Assembly: GCA_017624895.1 (NCBI GenBank) | Contig: JAGAMB010000023.1 | Coordinates: 1 to 34,471 of the forward strand | Reading direction: 5' to 3' | Length of the DNA stretch: 34,471 nucleotides | Source of the DNA: Ruminococcus sp. | GTDB taxonomy: Bacteria; Bacillota; Clostridia; Oscillospirales; Ruminococcaceae | Shown: piece by piece, positions 1 through 6,965 of the stretch | Position numbering within the stretch: the stretch's first letter is position 1 | Layout of the letters: the number at the start of each line of letters is the position of its first letter | Translations under genes and position numbers: made by a program | The notes under the pieces: generated by a model | Seen by the model: only the letters and a program-made list of their open reading frames with translations | The model's database searches: none | What the model was told of the DNA's origin: nothing

Positions 1-169
1 AGTAATCTGTGTTATAGTATTCATAGCGGTTCAGCTAACCTCCTGTTGCTTTTTTTGTCGCAACTTAACTGTAACACAGGTCTATGCTGTTCCGCTACCT
101 TTTTTTGTAAATTGTCTCACATCTATTGTAATCCTACAGTTGGCGGAGAGATAAAAGCAATATTTTAAC

Positions 170-198
170 TTGCAAAAAAATATAAATCGTGTTATAAT
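170..198 (+). promoter_or_regulatory. sigma-A promoter of the AI-2E transporter gene
   Basis: A -35 box TTGCAA (170-175) and a -10 box TATAAT (193-198) are separated by exactly 17 bp. The start codon at 238 follows 40 bp later and is preceded by an AGGTGA ribosome site (228-233). The 169 bp before the promoter hold no gene I can support. Confidence 0.75.
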
Positions 199-237
199 AG
201 TAATAAGGGCTTCCCATAAATAAATTGAGGTGAAGAA

Positions 238-1497
238 ATGAAAATAAACTGGAACTCAAAATATACAACAATATCCGTATATACCTTGCTGACATTTACA
301 GCGTGTATACTTGTATATGCTATACTCTTTAATTTTACGGTTATAGGGGATTTCTTGAAAAAAATAATGGATATCCTTGCGCCGATGACATGGGGAATTG
401 TTATAGCCTATCTTGTTAACCCGATTATGAAATGGACGGAAACGCGGCTTAAAAAGGTCATTGAAAAAAATAAGCCGCATTTCAGGATCACGAGGGTAAT
501 CTCTCTTTCTCTGGCAATGATAGTATTCCTTGCGGTAATTGCGGCTTTAGGAGCAATAATTCTGCCGCAGGTTATTGAGAGCATAACCACCATTATAAAC
601 AATTTCAGCACATATATCAATAATATTGAAAAATGGGTGGATTCACTTCTTGCGAAATATCCGGAAGTGCTGACAATTGTAAGCGATCAGTTTGACAATA
701 TCGAAAAAGCTCTTATGGAATTTGCAAATAATATCGCTCCTAAGGTGGGGGATATTATGATGAAGATAACTGACGGTACGCTTAGTTTTATTGTGGCGGT
801 AAAGGATGTGCTTATCGGTATAATTGTAGCAGTATATCTCCTTTATGGCAAGGAGAATTTTCAGGCGCAGATGAAAAAGCTTGTTTATGCAATTGTACCA
901 ACAAGGGGCGCAAGTACGATACTTAGAATTTGCGCGCAGACAAACAGCTCGATAAGCGGATTTATTTCAGGAAAAATTGTGGATTCCATAATTATAGGCT
1001 GCCTTTGCTTTGTATCTATGACAGTTATGAAATTCGATTTTGTTGTTCTCATTTCAGTTATTGTGGGAGTTACTAATATAATTCCGTTTTTCGGGCCGTT
1101 TATCGGAGCAATTCCCAGCGCATTGCTGCTTCTTGTGGCAGCTCCGAAACAGGTAATACCATTCCTCATACTTATTTTCGTTATACAGCAGCTTGACGGA
1201 AACGTTATTGGTCCGAAAATTCTCGGACAGACTACGGGAATATCCGCATTCTGGGTGCTTTTCTCCATACTTGTCGGCGGCGGCTTATTCGGCTTTGCGG
1301 GAATGATACTGGGTGTACCGGTATTCGCGGTTATGTATTCACTTCTTAACGAGTTTATAGCATATCGTCTTGAGAAAAGGAATATGTCTACTGAAACAAA
1401 AGATTATATGCCTGAATATGTCAAAGTAAAGCCAAAAGAAAATAAAACGCAGAAAAAAACAAATCAAAACAAAACAGATTCCGAAAACAACATATAA
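238..1497 (+). CDS. AI-2E family transporter (TqsA/PerM-like membrane protein)
   Basis: This is a 419-residue polytopic membrane protein of the AI-2E transporter family (PF01594). Members export small molecules or act as ion antiporters; few substrates are proven. Two membrane segments lie in the first 60 residues, one at about 88-112, an amphipathic stretch at about 120-180, then a hydrophobic C-terminal half. The family hallmarks are visible: NIIPFFGP at about 280-287 and DGNVIGPKILG at about 320-330. The last 40 residues are a charged, Lys/Asn-rich cytoplasmic tail. The length is normal. The ATG start is supported by a ribosome site 5 nt upstream and a consensus promoter. It is a single gene, convergent with the next one. 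The substrate cannot be read from sequence; autoinducer-2 transport should not be assumed. Confidence 0.88.
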   Translation: MKINWNSKYTTISVYTLLTFTACILVYAILFNFTVIGDFLKKIMDILAPMTWGIVIAYLVNPIMKWTETRLKKVIEKNKPHFRITRVISLSLAMIVFLAVIAALGAIILPQVIESITTIINNFSTYINNIEKWVDSLLAKYPEVLTIVSDQFDNIEKALMEFANNIAPKVGDIMMKITDGTLSFIVAVKDVLIGIIVAVYLLYGKENFQAQMKKLVYAIVPTRGASTILRICAQTNSSISGFISGKIVDSIIIGCLCFVSMTVMKFDFVVLISVIVGVTNIIPFFGPFIGAIPSALLLLVAAPKQVIPFLILIFVIQQLDGNVIGPKILGQTTGISAFWVLFSILVGGGLFGFAGMILGVPVFAVMYSLLNEFIAYRLEKRNMSTETKDYMPEYVKVKPKENKTQKKTNQNKTDSENNI

Positions 1498-1502
1498 TTC
1501 AT

Positions 1503-1665
1503 TAAGGGCATCTCTAAAAAACCCCTTTTGAGAAAAAACAGCTATGCACGACATCTATTTCGTCAACCTCCCTCGGAGTGCGAAAGCACGCCTTCGGGAG
1601 GTTTCCTTGCAGCTGTCATACCTATCTGCTTTTTTTAATCAAACGGGTTTTTAGAGATGCCCTTA
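1503..1665. repeat. fold-back (MITE-like) intergenic repeat, family A
   Basis: Two arms of about 21 bp are nearly perfect inverted copies: TAAGGGCATCTCTAAAAA begins at 1503, and its complement ends at 1665 (one extra A in the left arm). The interior has further nested pairing: ACAGCT near 1538 with AGCTGT near 1612, and an AACCTCCC/GGGAGGTT stem enclosing a GTGC-GAAA-GCAC hairpin. Both ends finish in TA, as for a TA-target element. No ORF of note is inside. It lies in the 244-bp gap between convergent genes. It is probably a non-autonomous mobile element or a structured intergenic repeat. Confidence 0.6.
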
Positions 1666-1672
1666 AAAAATA

Positions 1673-1712
1673 ATCCTGTCAAAGCTTCGGTTTTACGCTG
1701 CTTTGACAGGAT
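1673..1712. terminator. bidirectional intrinsic terminator
   Basis: A 13-bp perfect stem ATCCTGTCAAAGC (1673-1685) / GCTTTGACAGGAT (1700-1712) lies between the convergent transporter and membrane-protein genes. A T-rich run follows on the plus strand (ATTCTTTTGT), and a run of six T follows on the minus strand, so it can end both transcripts. Confidence 0.8.
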
Positions 1713-1741
1713 ATTCTTTTGTATTGCTTTTTCTGCTGTTA

Positions 1742-4108
1742 CTATCTCCAGAATTCAAAAATTCTTGCCAATGAGAGGGCGTCAGCCTGATAACCTGCCG
1801 GAAGATTTGAAAGAGGATCTATCCATGTGTATGTCTGAGCAAAGTTGAGAACGAAACAAATCACCGCTGAAGTTATCATAAGCTTGTTAAGGTGATCGCG
1901 CATATTTTCGCTGCATTTATTATAAATGATAAACGAAATTATCAAAGCACCTATAATTATCTGCCAAGCGAAATCCACACAATATCTTGCACCATAGCCG
2001 CTTTCCCATATGGACGCAATAATTATAAATGGACAAATAACACATACAGCTGAAATCAGCAGGGTATAGAGCTTCTTGTTTTTGTTTTCGCTGATACGGT
2101 ATGCTTTCAGAGTTTTGCAATATGAGATGATCGGCAGGGATTTCCAGAGGAGTCCGATGGCTGAGTAGGTCGCAATGAAATAATATCCCTGAGGGTTGAA
2201 AAGCTGAACATCTCCGTGAGTTATAAAGGGGAATGTGCTTCTGAAATTTGGTATAACAAAGAGATAATTGAAAAATCCTACAGCAGCAAGGTGCGTGTGA
2301 TATTCTGTTGATGTGAAATCATTGATTGTAAGTGAATACTGTATTCCGAAATCAAATGGATTTCCAAAGCGCATATAATTGTAGATCATCTGAATTGAGC
2401 CGATAATCACATAGGGAAGAAGTGCGCAAAGGAAATAGGGGGTATAATATTTTATCTTAGCGCCGTTTTTATCAGTATAAAGAGCTTTTTTCTTCATAAA
2501 TCCGGCATAGACAAAGAGCATTGCTGCCACACAGTATACTGCAAGAGTAGGACGGCTCAGTACAGCAAGGCTGAGGAATATGCCTGAAATGGCAAGACTG
2601 CCGTTTCTTATTTTTCCTTCGCCGATAATGTTGGAGCGCATTAGGTAATACGCACCTGCTGTTGTGCATATAAAGCCTGATGCCTGCGCTATTTCGTAGA
2701 AAAGCGGTGAATAGAAGCAAAACCAAATTCCGCAGGAAAGCTCCATTAAGATAAGTCCAAGCAGAACGAGAGATGAACGGGTGCTGCGGAAAAATTTTCC
2801 GACGAAGCACAAATAGAATTTTGCGAGGAATAACATTCCGAAAAATCCGAACAGCCATACAGCCCATAAAGCCGGGAAGTAATAGCCTGTCAGCAGATAG
2901 TACGGCAGAAACAGAGTGAGGACGGGGGCAATTCCATAGTAGGAATAATATTCACCCTCAAAATACAGATGATCCCAAGGGTAATAGCCCACCTGACCGG
3001 CTTCACGCTGACTTCCGTCATAGGGATTTTCCAGAGCCTCAAGTGCTTCATTCATCGGAATATCCATTGTGACTTTGCCGTTTGCGAAGGAGTCAACGAT
3101 CTCCTGTGTGATCTGATTACCTGAAAGCGCCATAAAGTCAGAGTGGATACTTTCGTTTTCGCCGCGGGAGATGTACGCAATAGAAAGGGATACAGCGGCA
3201 AGAAGTATGATAAATACGTTAGTGACGGTATTCATTCCTTTGATGTTGTCGCCATAGCTTCGCCTGAAAAATTCCGATGAAGCAAGAAGGTGAATAAATA
3301 CAGCACCAAGGAAGAAGAAAAGGAAGCGTATCAATGAGAAATGCAGCGTTATGGGCTTATTAAGAGTTATACTTGTAAGGGTAACAGTTTCGTCGGAGTC
3401 GGTATTGAATGAAAACTTTATATCATAAACTGTACCTGAAAAATTACAGGGAACTGTTTCGCTGCGTTTATTATCACGTATAACCTGAGCAGAAGCGATG
3501 CCGTATCTGTAATAAGCGGTGTGAGTTTCATCTGTCATATCAATGCTGAAATTGACATATCCTTTTTTGCTTGATACTGCGTCAAAGCTGACAGTACCAA
3601 CAGGCATATTAATTCCCTTAAATTCAAGAAAAGACGTTCCGCCGGCAATATTTTTTCCGGTGTTGATATCGAAATTTTCTACTGTGGCATTGTTATAATC
3701 AAGGACCGTTTCAGAATAATCGCCGAATGAAAGATGTGCGGAATTGAAGTTGAAAACCAACAGCTCCAGAAGTGTGCAAACAGCGAGAGCGCGAATTGAA
3801 AAGCGGCTTGTCCCTTTTAATTTTTCGGGGATTTTTTTGCTGAAATGCATAAACAGCGTTAAAATAATTCCCAATAATGTACAATACAGCGGCAGCAGCT
3901 TATATCCGCCGCAGCTGAGGATATTTGTTATATCGAGAATTGTAAGCAGCGCGGAAGCTCCTGTACATATGCAGGTGATAAGGCGAATTTTATTTTTCAG
4001 TTTTTTCAGCAGGCTGTTTTCACTATCTGATGTATGGATAAATGCTGCTGCTGAAAGAATTAAAAGGAAACTAACGGCTAATGCTATGGCAATAATTTCA
4101 GTAATCAT
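1742..4108 (-). CDS. large polytopic membrane protein, probable GT-C-type glycosyltransferase
   Basis: This is a 788-residue membrane protein. Three or four helices lie in the first 125 residues, followed by an extracytoplasmic beta-rich stretch at about 125-255 and then at least eight further helices. The pattern of many helices with a large outer loop, a short conserved GQVGYYPWDHLYF-type loop at about 370-382, an RPTLAVY segment, and a NYMRFGNPFDFGIQYSL segment resembles uncharacterised bacterial GT-C-fold membrane glycosyltransferases, which use polyprenyl-phosphate sugars. I see no canonical acidic catalytic signature I would vouch for, so the assignment is inference. The ATG start is preceded by AAGGAGC. 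The gene begins 28 bp after the terminator of the tRNA pair and has no promoter I can see of its own. Confidence 0.55.
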   Translation of the reverse strand: MITEIIAIALAVSFLLILSAAAFIHTSDSENSLLKKLKNKIRLITCICTGASALLTILDITNILSCGGYKLLPLYCTLLGIILTLFMHFSKKIPEKLKGTSRFSIRALAVCTLLELLVFNFNSAHLSFGDYSETVLDYNNATVENFDINTGKNIAGGTSFLEFKGINMPVGTVSFDAVSSKKGYVNFSIDMTDETHTAYYRYGIASAQVIRDNKRSETVPCNFSGTVYDIKFSFNTDSDETVTLTSITLNKPITLHFSLIRFLFFFLGAVFIHLLASSEFFRRSYGDNIKGMNTVTNVFIILLAAVSLSIAYISRGENESIHSDFMALSGNQITQEIVDSFANGKVTMDIPMNEALEALENPYDGSQREAGQVGYYPWDHLYFEGEYYSYYGIAPVLTLFLPYYLLTGYYFPALWAVWLFGFFGMLFLAKFYLCFVGKFFRSTRSSLVLLGLILMELSCGIWFCFYSPLFYEIAQASGFICTTAGAYYLMRSNIIGEGKIRNGSLAISGIFLSLAVLSRPTLAVYCVAAMLFVYAGFMKKKALYTDKNGAKIKYYTPYFLCALLPYVIIGSIQMIYNYMRFGNPFDFGIQYSLTINDFTSTEYHTHLAAVGFFNYLFVIPNFRSTFPFITHGDVQLFNPQGYYFIATYSAIGLLWKSLPIISYCKTLKAYRISENKNKKLYTLLISAVCVICPFIIIASIWESGYGARYCVDFAWQIIIGALIISFIIYNKCSENMRDHLNKLMITSAVICFVLNFAQTYTWIDPLSNLPAGYQADALSLARIFEFWR

Positions 4109-4135
4109 AGGTTTGCTCCTTTCGGTGATAACAAA

Positions 4136-4158
4136 AAAACCCGAATGATTCGGGTTTT
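4136..4158 (-). terminator. intrinsic terminator of the tRNA transcript
   Basis: The palindrome AAAACCCGAAT / ATTCGGGTTTT is followed on the minus strand by seven T. It lies 8 nt after the 3' end of tRNA-Ser and 28 bp before the start of the large membrane-protein gene. Confidence 0.85.
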
Positions 4159-4165
4159 CATTATA

Positions 4166-4257
4166 TGGCGGACAGGGAGGGATTCGAACCCTCGATACGC
4201 TATTAACGTATACACGAGTTCCAGTCGTGCGCCTTAGACCAGCTCAGCCACCTGTCC
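4166..4257 (-). tRNA. tRNA-Ser (anticodon GGA)
   Basis: On the minus strand the 92-nt sequence starts GGACAGG, pairs with CCTGTCC at the acceptor end and has an encoded CCA. The anticodon stem CACGA/TCGTG holds the loop CTGGAAC, so the anticodon is GGA. The long variable arm and the T arm with GGTTCGAATCC are those of a class II serine tRNA. It follows tRNA-Leu in one transcript. Confidence 0.95.
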
Positions 4258-4280
4258 ACTATGAGGGATTATTAAATTTT

Positions 4281-4318
4281 ATAAATGAGATAAGAAAAAA
4301 TTTTCTTATCTCATTTAT
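4281..4318 (-). other. 18-bp perfect hairpin between the two tRNAs
   Basis: The arms 4281-4298 and 4301-4318 are perfect complements separated by two bases. The hairpin starts exactly at the encoded CCA end of tRNA-Leu. It lacks a good T-run, so it is either a weak terminator that reduces tRNA-Ser expression or a processing structure. Confidence 0.6.
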
Positions 4319-4402
4319 GGTGCGAGTAATGGGACTTGAACCCATACGTCCTTCGACACACGCCCCTCAAACGTGCCTGTCTGCCTATTCCAGCACACTC
4401 GC
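4318..4402 (-). tRNA. tRNA-Leu (anticodon GAG)
   Basis: The 85-nt minus-strand sequence begins GCGAGTG, pairs with CATTACTCGC-type acceptor sequence and ends with encoded CCA. The anticodon stem CACGT/GCGTG encloses TTGAGGG, giving anticodon GAG. The class II variable arm and the GGTTCAAGTCC T arm fit leucine. It is the first gene behind the consensus promoter at 4417-4445. Confidence 0.94.
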
Positions 4403-4416
4403 AAAGTACATATAAT

Positions 4417-4445
4417 ATTATACTGCAAAAAATCGCAAATGTCAA
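4417..4445 (-). promoter_or_regulatory. consensus promoter of the tRNA pair
   Basis: On the minus strand TTGACA (4445-4440) and TATAAT (4422-4417) both match the sigma-A consensus perfectly, with a 17-bp spacer. The -10 box ends 15 bp before the tRNA-Leu 5' end. Confidence 0.92.
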
Positions 4446-4497
4446 TAGGTTTGGATATATTTTTTTTATTTAATTAATACAGCTGCTGAATAAATTG

Positions 4498-4524
4498 AAA
4501 TACCGCAGAAAAACTGCGGTATTT
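4498..4524 (-). terminator. terminator after the yfcE / membrane-protein pair
   Basis: The 11-bp stem AAATACCGCAG / CTGCGGTATTT has a five-base loop and lies 7 bp after the stop of the minus-strand gene ending at 4531. The following T-run on the minus strand is only moderate. Confidence 0.6.
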
Positions 4525-4530
4525 GTAATA

Positions 4531-5187
4531 TTATATCGAGTCCATTTCCATTTCGCTGTCCTGATTTTTCTTTGACATTAAATCGTTGGGGGTAGCTTTT
4601 GAAATATCACTCATTTCATCAGTAGCCGTTTTTTTCAGACGGTCAAAATTCTGCTGGTATTCGTCTTTTATCTCGCGCTGCCTTTTGTCGAAATCCTGAT
4701 TTGTGCGGCGTTCATTGAAGTGGGGAAATCCTACCTGTTCTTTGAGGTATTGATAATTTCTGTTGTTTATGAATGTAAGAATTCCCAGAGCGATCACAAG
4801 TATTAACAGCAGAGTGTTGAAACCTATTCCTGTTGCGGCATATCCCACAAGGTAATCAAGAAAAGTACCCGTTGAAGAACATAGTAAAACGCTTACAAAC
4901 TGTGCTGCAAAGGCGGCAACTACAAAAACATTATTTTTCTTGTAGCAGGACATAAAGCCGCAGAATGCAACGATAGGTTTCAGAATAATTGAATCGAGAA
5001 AAAGAGTTGTAGACGAAGCCGATGGAGTTGTTAGTGAGAGAATTGCCATTGCTATGGCATAAAAAAGGAATAATCCGACATACAATATAGTGGCAGTGTT
5101 GTAGAATTTGTTTGTTTTTCGGAGTAAAACGCCGTTTTTCATCATTTCGTCAGCGTCATTCTGTATCATTTCGGCATATGGATTCAT
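4531..5187 (-). CDS. four-helix membrane protein of unknown function
   Basis: I do not recognise a named family. The protein of about 218 residues has a short acidic N-terminus, four hydrophobic segments between about residues 30 and 160, and a charged C-terminal tail of about 60 residues (rich in Arg, Asp, Gln, Lys) that could form a coiled coil in the cytoplasm. The frame is also open from a GTG at 5196, but the ATG at 5187 has the better upstream spacing to AAGTGA; both ribosome sites are weak. It follows the phosphodiesterase gene by about 30 bp and likely shares its promoter. No function can be inferred beyond membrane location. Confidence 0.7.
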   Translation of the reverse strand: MNPYAEMIQNDADEMMKNGVLLRKTNKFYNTATILYVGLFLFYAIAMAILSLTTPSASSTTLFLDSIILKPIVAFCGFMSCYKKNNVFVVAAFAAQFVSVLLCSSTGTFLDYLVGYAATGIGFNTLLLILVIALGILTFINNRNYQYLKEQVGFPHFNERRTNQDFDKRQREIKDEYQQNFDRLKKTATDEMSDISKATPNDLMSKKNQDSEMEMDSI

Positions 5188-5217
5188 ATCAGTCACTTCT
5201 TTCTTTATTTTATCATA

Positions 5218-5700
5218 TTATATATCAGCGATATTCATTACAACTCCTGACGTTAAAATGTTGAGAGTGCCGAATGAACGGCTTTTTCCGTCATGGGGAC
5301 ATCCGGCGCTTCCGGGATTTAAAATGTACAGCTCATCCTCGTATTTGTTATATCTTACGTGGGTGTGGCCGTAGAGGATAATATCGCAGTTTAATCTTTT
5401 GGCGGTTTCTTTTATGATTTCAAGTCCGTTTTTTACTGCATAGCGATGACCGTGTGTGGCGAAAATCTTGTGCCCGTTGATCGGGATGATTTCAAAATCG
5501 TTGCTCAGACTGCCGAAATCGCAATTGCCTGCAACGTGGATAACTTTAGAAGTATATGATGGATTTTCGAGTAAAAACGCATCAAGATCTCTTTCACCGT
5601 CGCCCAAATGGATAAAAAGGTCGGCGTCGGAATTCCTGAGAAAAACAGAGTCTATAGCCTGTTTGTTGCCGTGGGTATCTGAAATTGCGATTATACGCAT
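5218..5700 (-). CDS. YfcE/MJ0936-type metallophosphoesterase
   Basis: The 160-residue protein has the complete calcineurin-like metallophosphoesterase motif set in order: DTHG (8-11), GDGERD (33-38), GNCD, THGH, and GHTH near residue 111. These residues bind two divalent metals and hydrolyse phosphodiesters. Length and motif spacing fit the single-domain YfcE/MJ0936 family (COG0622), whose physiological substrate is unknown. The start ATG is preceded by AAAGGA, and a consensus promoter lies just upstream. It heads a two-gene minus-strand transcript and is divergent from the small-gene cluster at 5790. Confidence 0.88.
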   Translation of the reverse strand: MRIIAISDTHGNKQAIDSVFLRNSDADLFIHLGDGERDLDAFLLENPSYTSKVIHVAGNCDFGSLSNDFEIIPINGHKIFATHGHRYAVKNGLEIIKETAKRLNCDIILYGHTHVRYNKYEDELYILNPGSAGCPHDGKSRSFGTLNILTSGVVMNIADI

Positions 5701-5747
5701 AAAACTGTCCTTTCGTATATGGAAAAATGTTCACAAAGCTTTAATAT

Positions 5748-5776
5748 ATTATAACATATATATAAATAGTTGTCAA
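5748..5776 (-). promoter_or_regulatory. consensus promoter of the phosphodiesterase operon
   Basis: On the minus strand TTGACA (5776-5771) and TATAAT (5753-5748) are spaced by 17 bp, with an extended TG before the -10. The -35 box abuts the AAGGAGG ribosome site (5775-5781) of the divergent gene at 5790, so the two start regions are interleaved. Confidence 0.85.
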
Positions 5777-5789
5777 GGAGGATTTTTAT

Positions 5790-6035
5790 ATGAACAACAT
5801 TGATAAGAACCAGCTTCAGGGCTTGCTTAATACTGTAAGCAAGAAAATCGGCGTACCCTCTGAGCAGCTCCGCAAGGAACTGGAGGAGGGAAAATTTGAC
5901 AGCGCATTGTCGGCTATGAATTCAACAGAGGCTGCAAAGTTTCAGCAGGCGGTGAAAAATCCGGCTATTGTTGAAAAGCTGATGAGCACACCACAGGCAA
6001 AGGCACTTTATAATAAGCTTACAGGCGGAAAATAG
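5790..6035 (+). CDS. small conserved-looking hypothetical protein (81 aa)
   Basis: A soluble 81-residue protein predicted to be largely helical, with no membrane segment and no motif I recognise. Residues 1-30 are rich in Gln, Leu and Lys; the C-terminal half has repeated short Ala/Lys helices ending in GGK. The ATG has a strong AAGGAGG ribosome site 8 nt upstream. It is the first of four tightly spaced genes; the next starts 8 bp after its stop. The function is unknown. The regular helices suggest a small partner or adaptor protein, but this is inference only. Confidence 0.72.
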   Translation: MNNIDKNQLQGLLNTVSKKIGVPSEQLRKELEEGKFDSALSAMNSTEAAKFQQAVKNPAIVEKLMSTPQAKALYNKLTGGK

Positions 6036-6043
6036 GTGATATT

Positions 6044-6394
6044 TTGGATGACGCAATGAACAGGATAACAGATATTCTGAAAGACGAGGAGAGTCTCCGT
6101 CAGCTTTCGGAGCTGGCGGATATGCTCCGTTCAGGGGAGTTGGCAGAGGAGCATGAAGAAACAAAATCCGTGGATAATTCGGGGAATATGCCTGATATGG
6201 ATATGATGCTCAAGCTGACAGGGATTGCAGGAGCTATGAATGGTCAGGATAAAAATACAGAGCTTCTTCTTGCGCTGCGCCCTCATCTCGGTGAGCAGAC
6301 GCAGCAGCGGCTTGACAGGGCTGTTAAGCTCTTGAAGCTTATATCCGTATATGAGGCGGCAAAAGAGTCGGGATTACTGAATAATCTTTTATAA
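6044..6394 (+). CDS. small acidic hypothetical protein (116 aa)
   Basis: The protein is soluble, helical and rich in Leu, Glu and Asp, with a Met-rich middle at about residues 48-66. No family is recognised. The chosen start is TTG at 6044, because AGGTGAT (6034-6040) sits just in front; the first in-frame ATG is at 6056, too far from that site. It follows the 81-residue gene by 8 bp and precedes the next by 13 bp, so the four genes are likely one transcript. Its repeated mention of RPHLGEQTQQRLDRA-like helices suggests a helical bundle, but nothing in the sequence gives an activity. Confidence 0.7.
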   Translation: MDDAMNRITDILKDEESLRQLSELADMLRSGELAEEHEETKSVDNSGNMPDMDMMLKLTGIAGAMNGQDKNTELLLALRPHLGEQTQQRLDRAVKLLKLISVYEAAKESGLLNNLL

Positions 6395-6407
6395 GGGAGG
6401 GTAAGAG

Positions 6408-6635
6408 GTGTCTGTATACAATTGCGGTGAGGAGAAAAAAAGCGTGTGCGATACTCCGATAAAAGCAAAAAATCAAATGACAAATTATAGCAGCGTAAAG
6501 AATCTTCTTGCAGGAATTGACAGAGATACGCTTCTTGTGGCGGCAGTAATGCTTCTTATGTTAAAAAACGGCGGTGATATAAGGCTTATTCTTGCGTTGG
6601 GATATATAATTATCGGGGGTGATTTTGGAAAATGA
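6408..6635 (+). CDS. small single-helix membrane protein (75 aa)
   Basis: The protein has a polar N-terminal half with two Cys residues and one or two hydrophobic segments in its C-terminal half (about 43-56 and 58-70). It starts at GTG, supported by AGGGAGG 7 nt upstream. Its TGA stop overlaps the ATG of the next gene (ATGA at 6632), so translation of the BofA-like protein is probably coupled to it. No family is recognised. Confidence 0.65.
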   Translation: MSVYNCGEEKKSVCDTPIKAKNQMTNYSSVKNLLAGIDRDTLLVAAVMLLMLKNGGDIRLILALGYIIIGGDFGK

Positions 6636-6886
6636 AAATGGAACAGCTGTTTTACATTATCTGTGGAATAACGGCGATTATAATGCTAATTTACTACATA
6701 AGGCGTAAAAGGCGGTTCTTGTCCGCTTTTTTCGGCATTTTTTCAGGATTTGCGGCGCTTCTTCTCGTTAATCGTTTTGGCGGATTTATAGGTGCGGAGC
6801 TGCCGCTTAATATTTTTAACGTATGCGGAAGTATGGTTCTGGGTATTCCTTTTGTTGCATTGATGATAATTATTAATATTCTATGA
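6632..6886 (+). CDS. BofA-like pro-sigma-K processing inhibitor family protein
   Basis: The 84-residue protein has about three hydrophobic helices (8-22, 30-45 and 64-82). The C-terminal NVCGSMVLGIPFVALMIIIN segment resembles the conserved end of the BofA family (PF07441). In Bacillus, BofA holds the intramembrane protease SpoIVFB inactive in the forespore membrane until pro-sigma-K is processed. BofA-like proteins also occur in clostridia without obvious sigma-K control, so the role here is open. A GGGGGTGAT ribosome site lies 8 nt before the ATG, and the start overlaps the preceding stop. It is the last of the four-gene cluster. Confidence 0.7.
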   Translation: MKMEQLFYIICGITAIIMLIYYIRRKRRFLSAFFGIFSGFAALLLVNRFGGFIGAELPLNIFNVCGSMVLGIPFVALMIIINIL

Positions 6887-6903
6887 AATGTTGAAAAAAT
6901 CTA

Positions 6904-6932
6904 TTGATTTTTGATAATTAATATGGTATAAT
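6904..6932 (+). promoter_or_regulatory. promoter of the pyrimidine-nucleoside phosphorylase gene
   Basis: TTGATT (6904-6909) and TATAAT (6927-6932) are spaced by 17 bp, with TG just before the -10 box. It lies 18 bp after the BofA-like stop and 34 bp before the chosen start codon. Confidence 0.8.
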
Positions 6933-6965
6933 TATAAAAAGTTTACTTTGAAGGTGGTGGAATAC

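Noticed and set aside
1-44. Possible minus-strand gene start (ATG at 24-22, GGAGG at 43-39) running off the left edge
   Set aside because: Only eight codons are visible and the ribosome site is 14 nt from the ATG, too far for a confident call.
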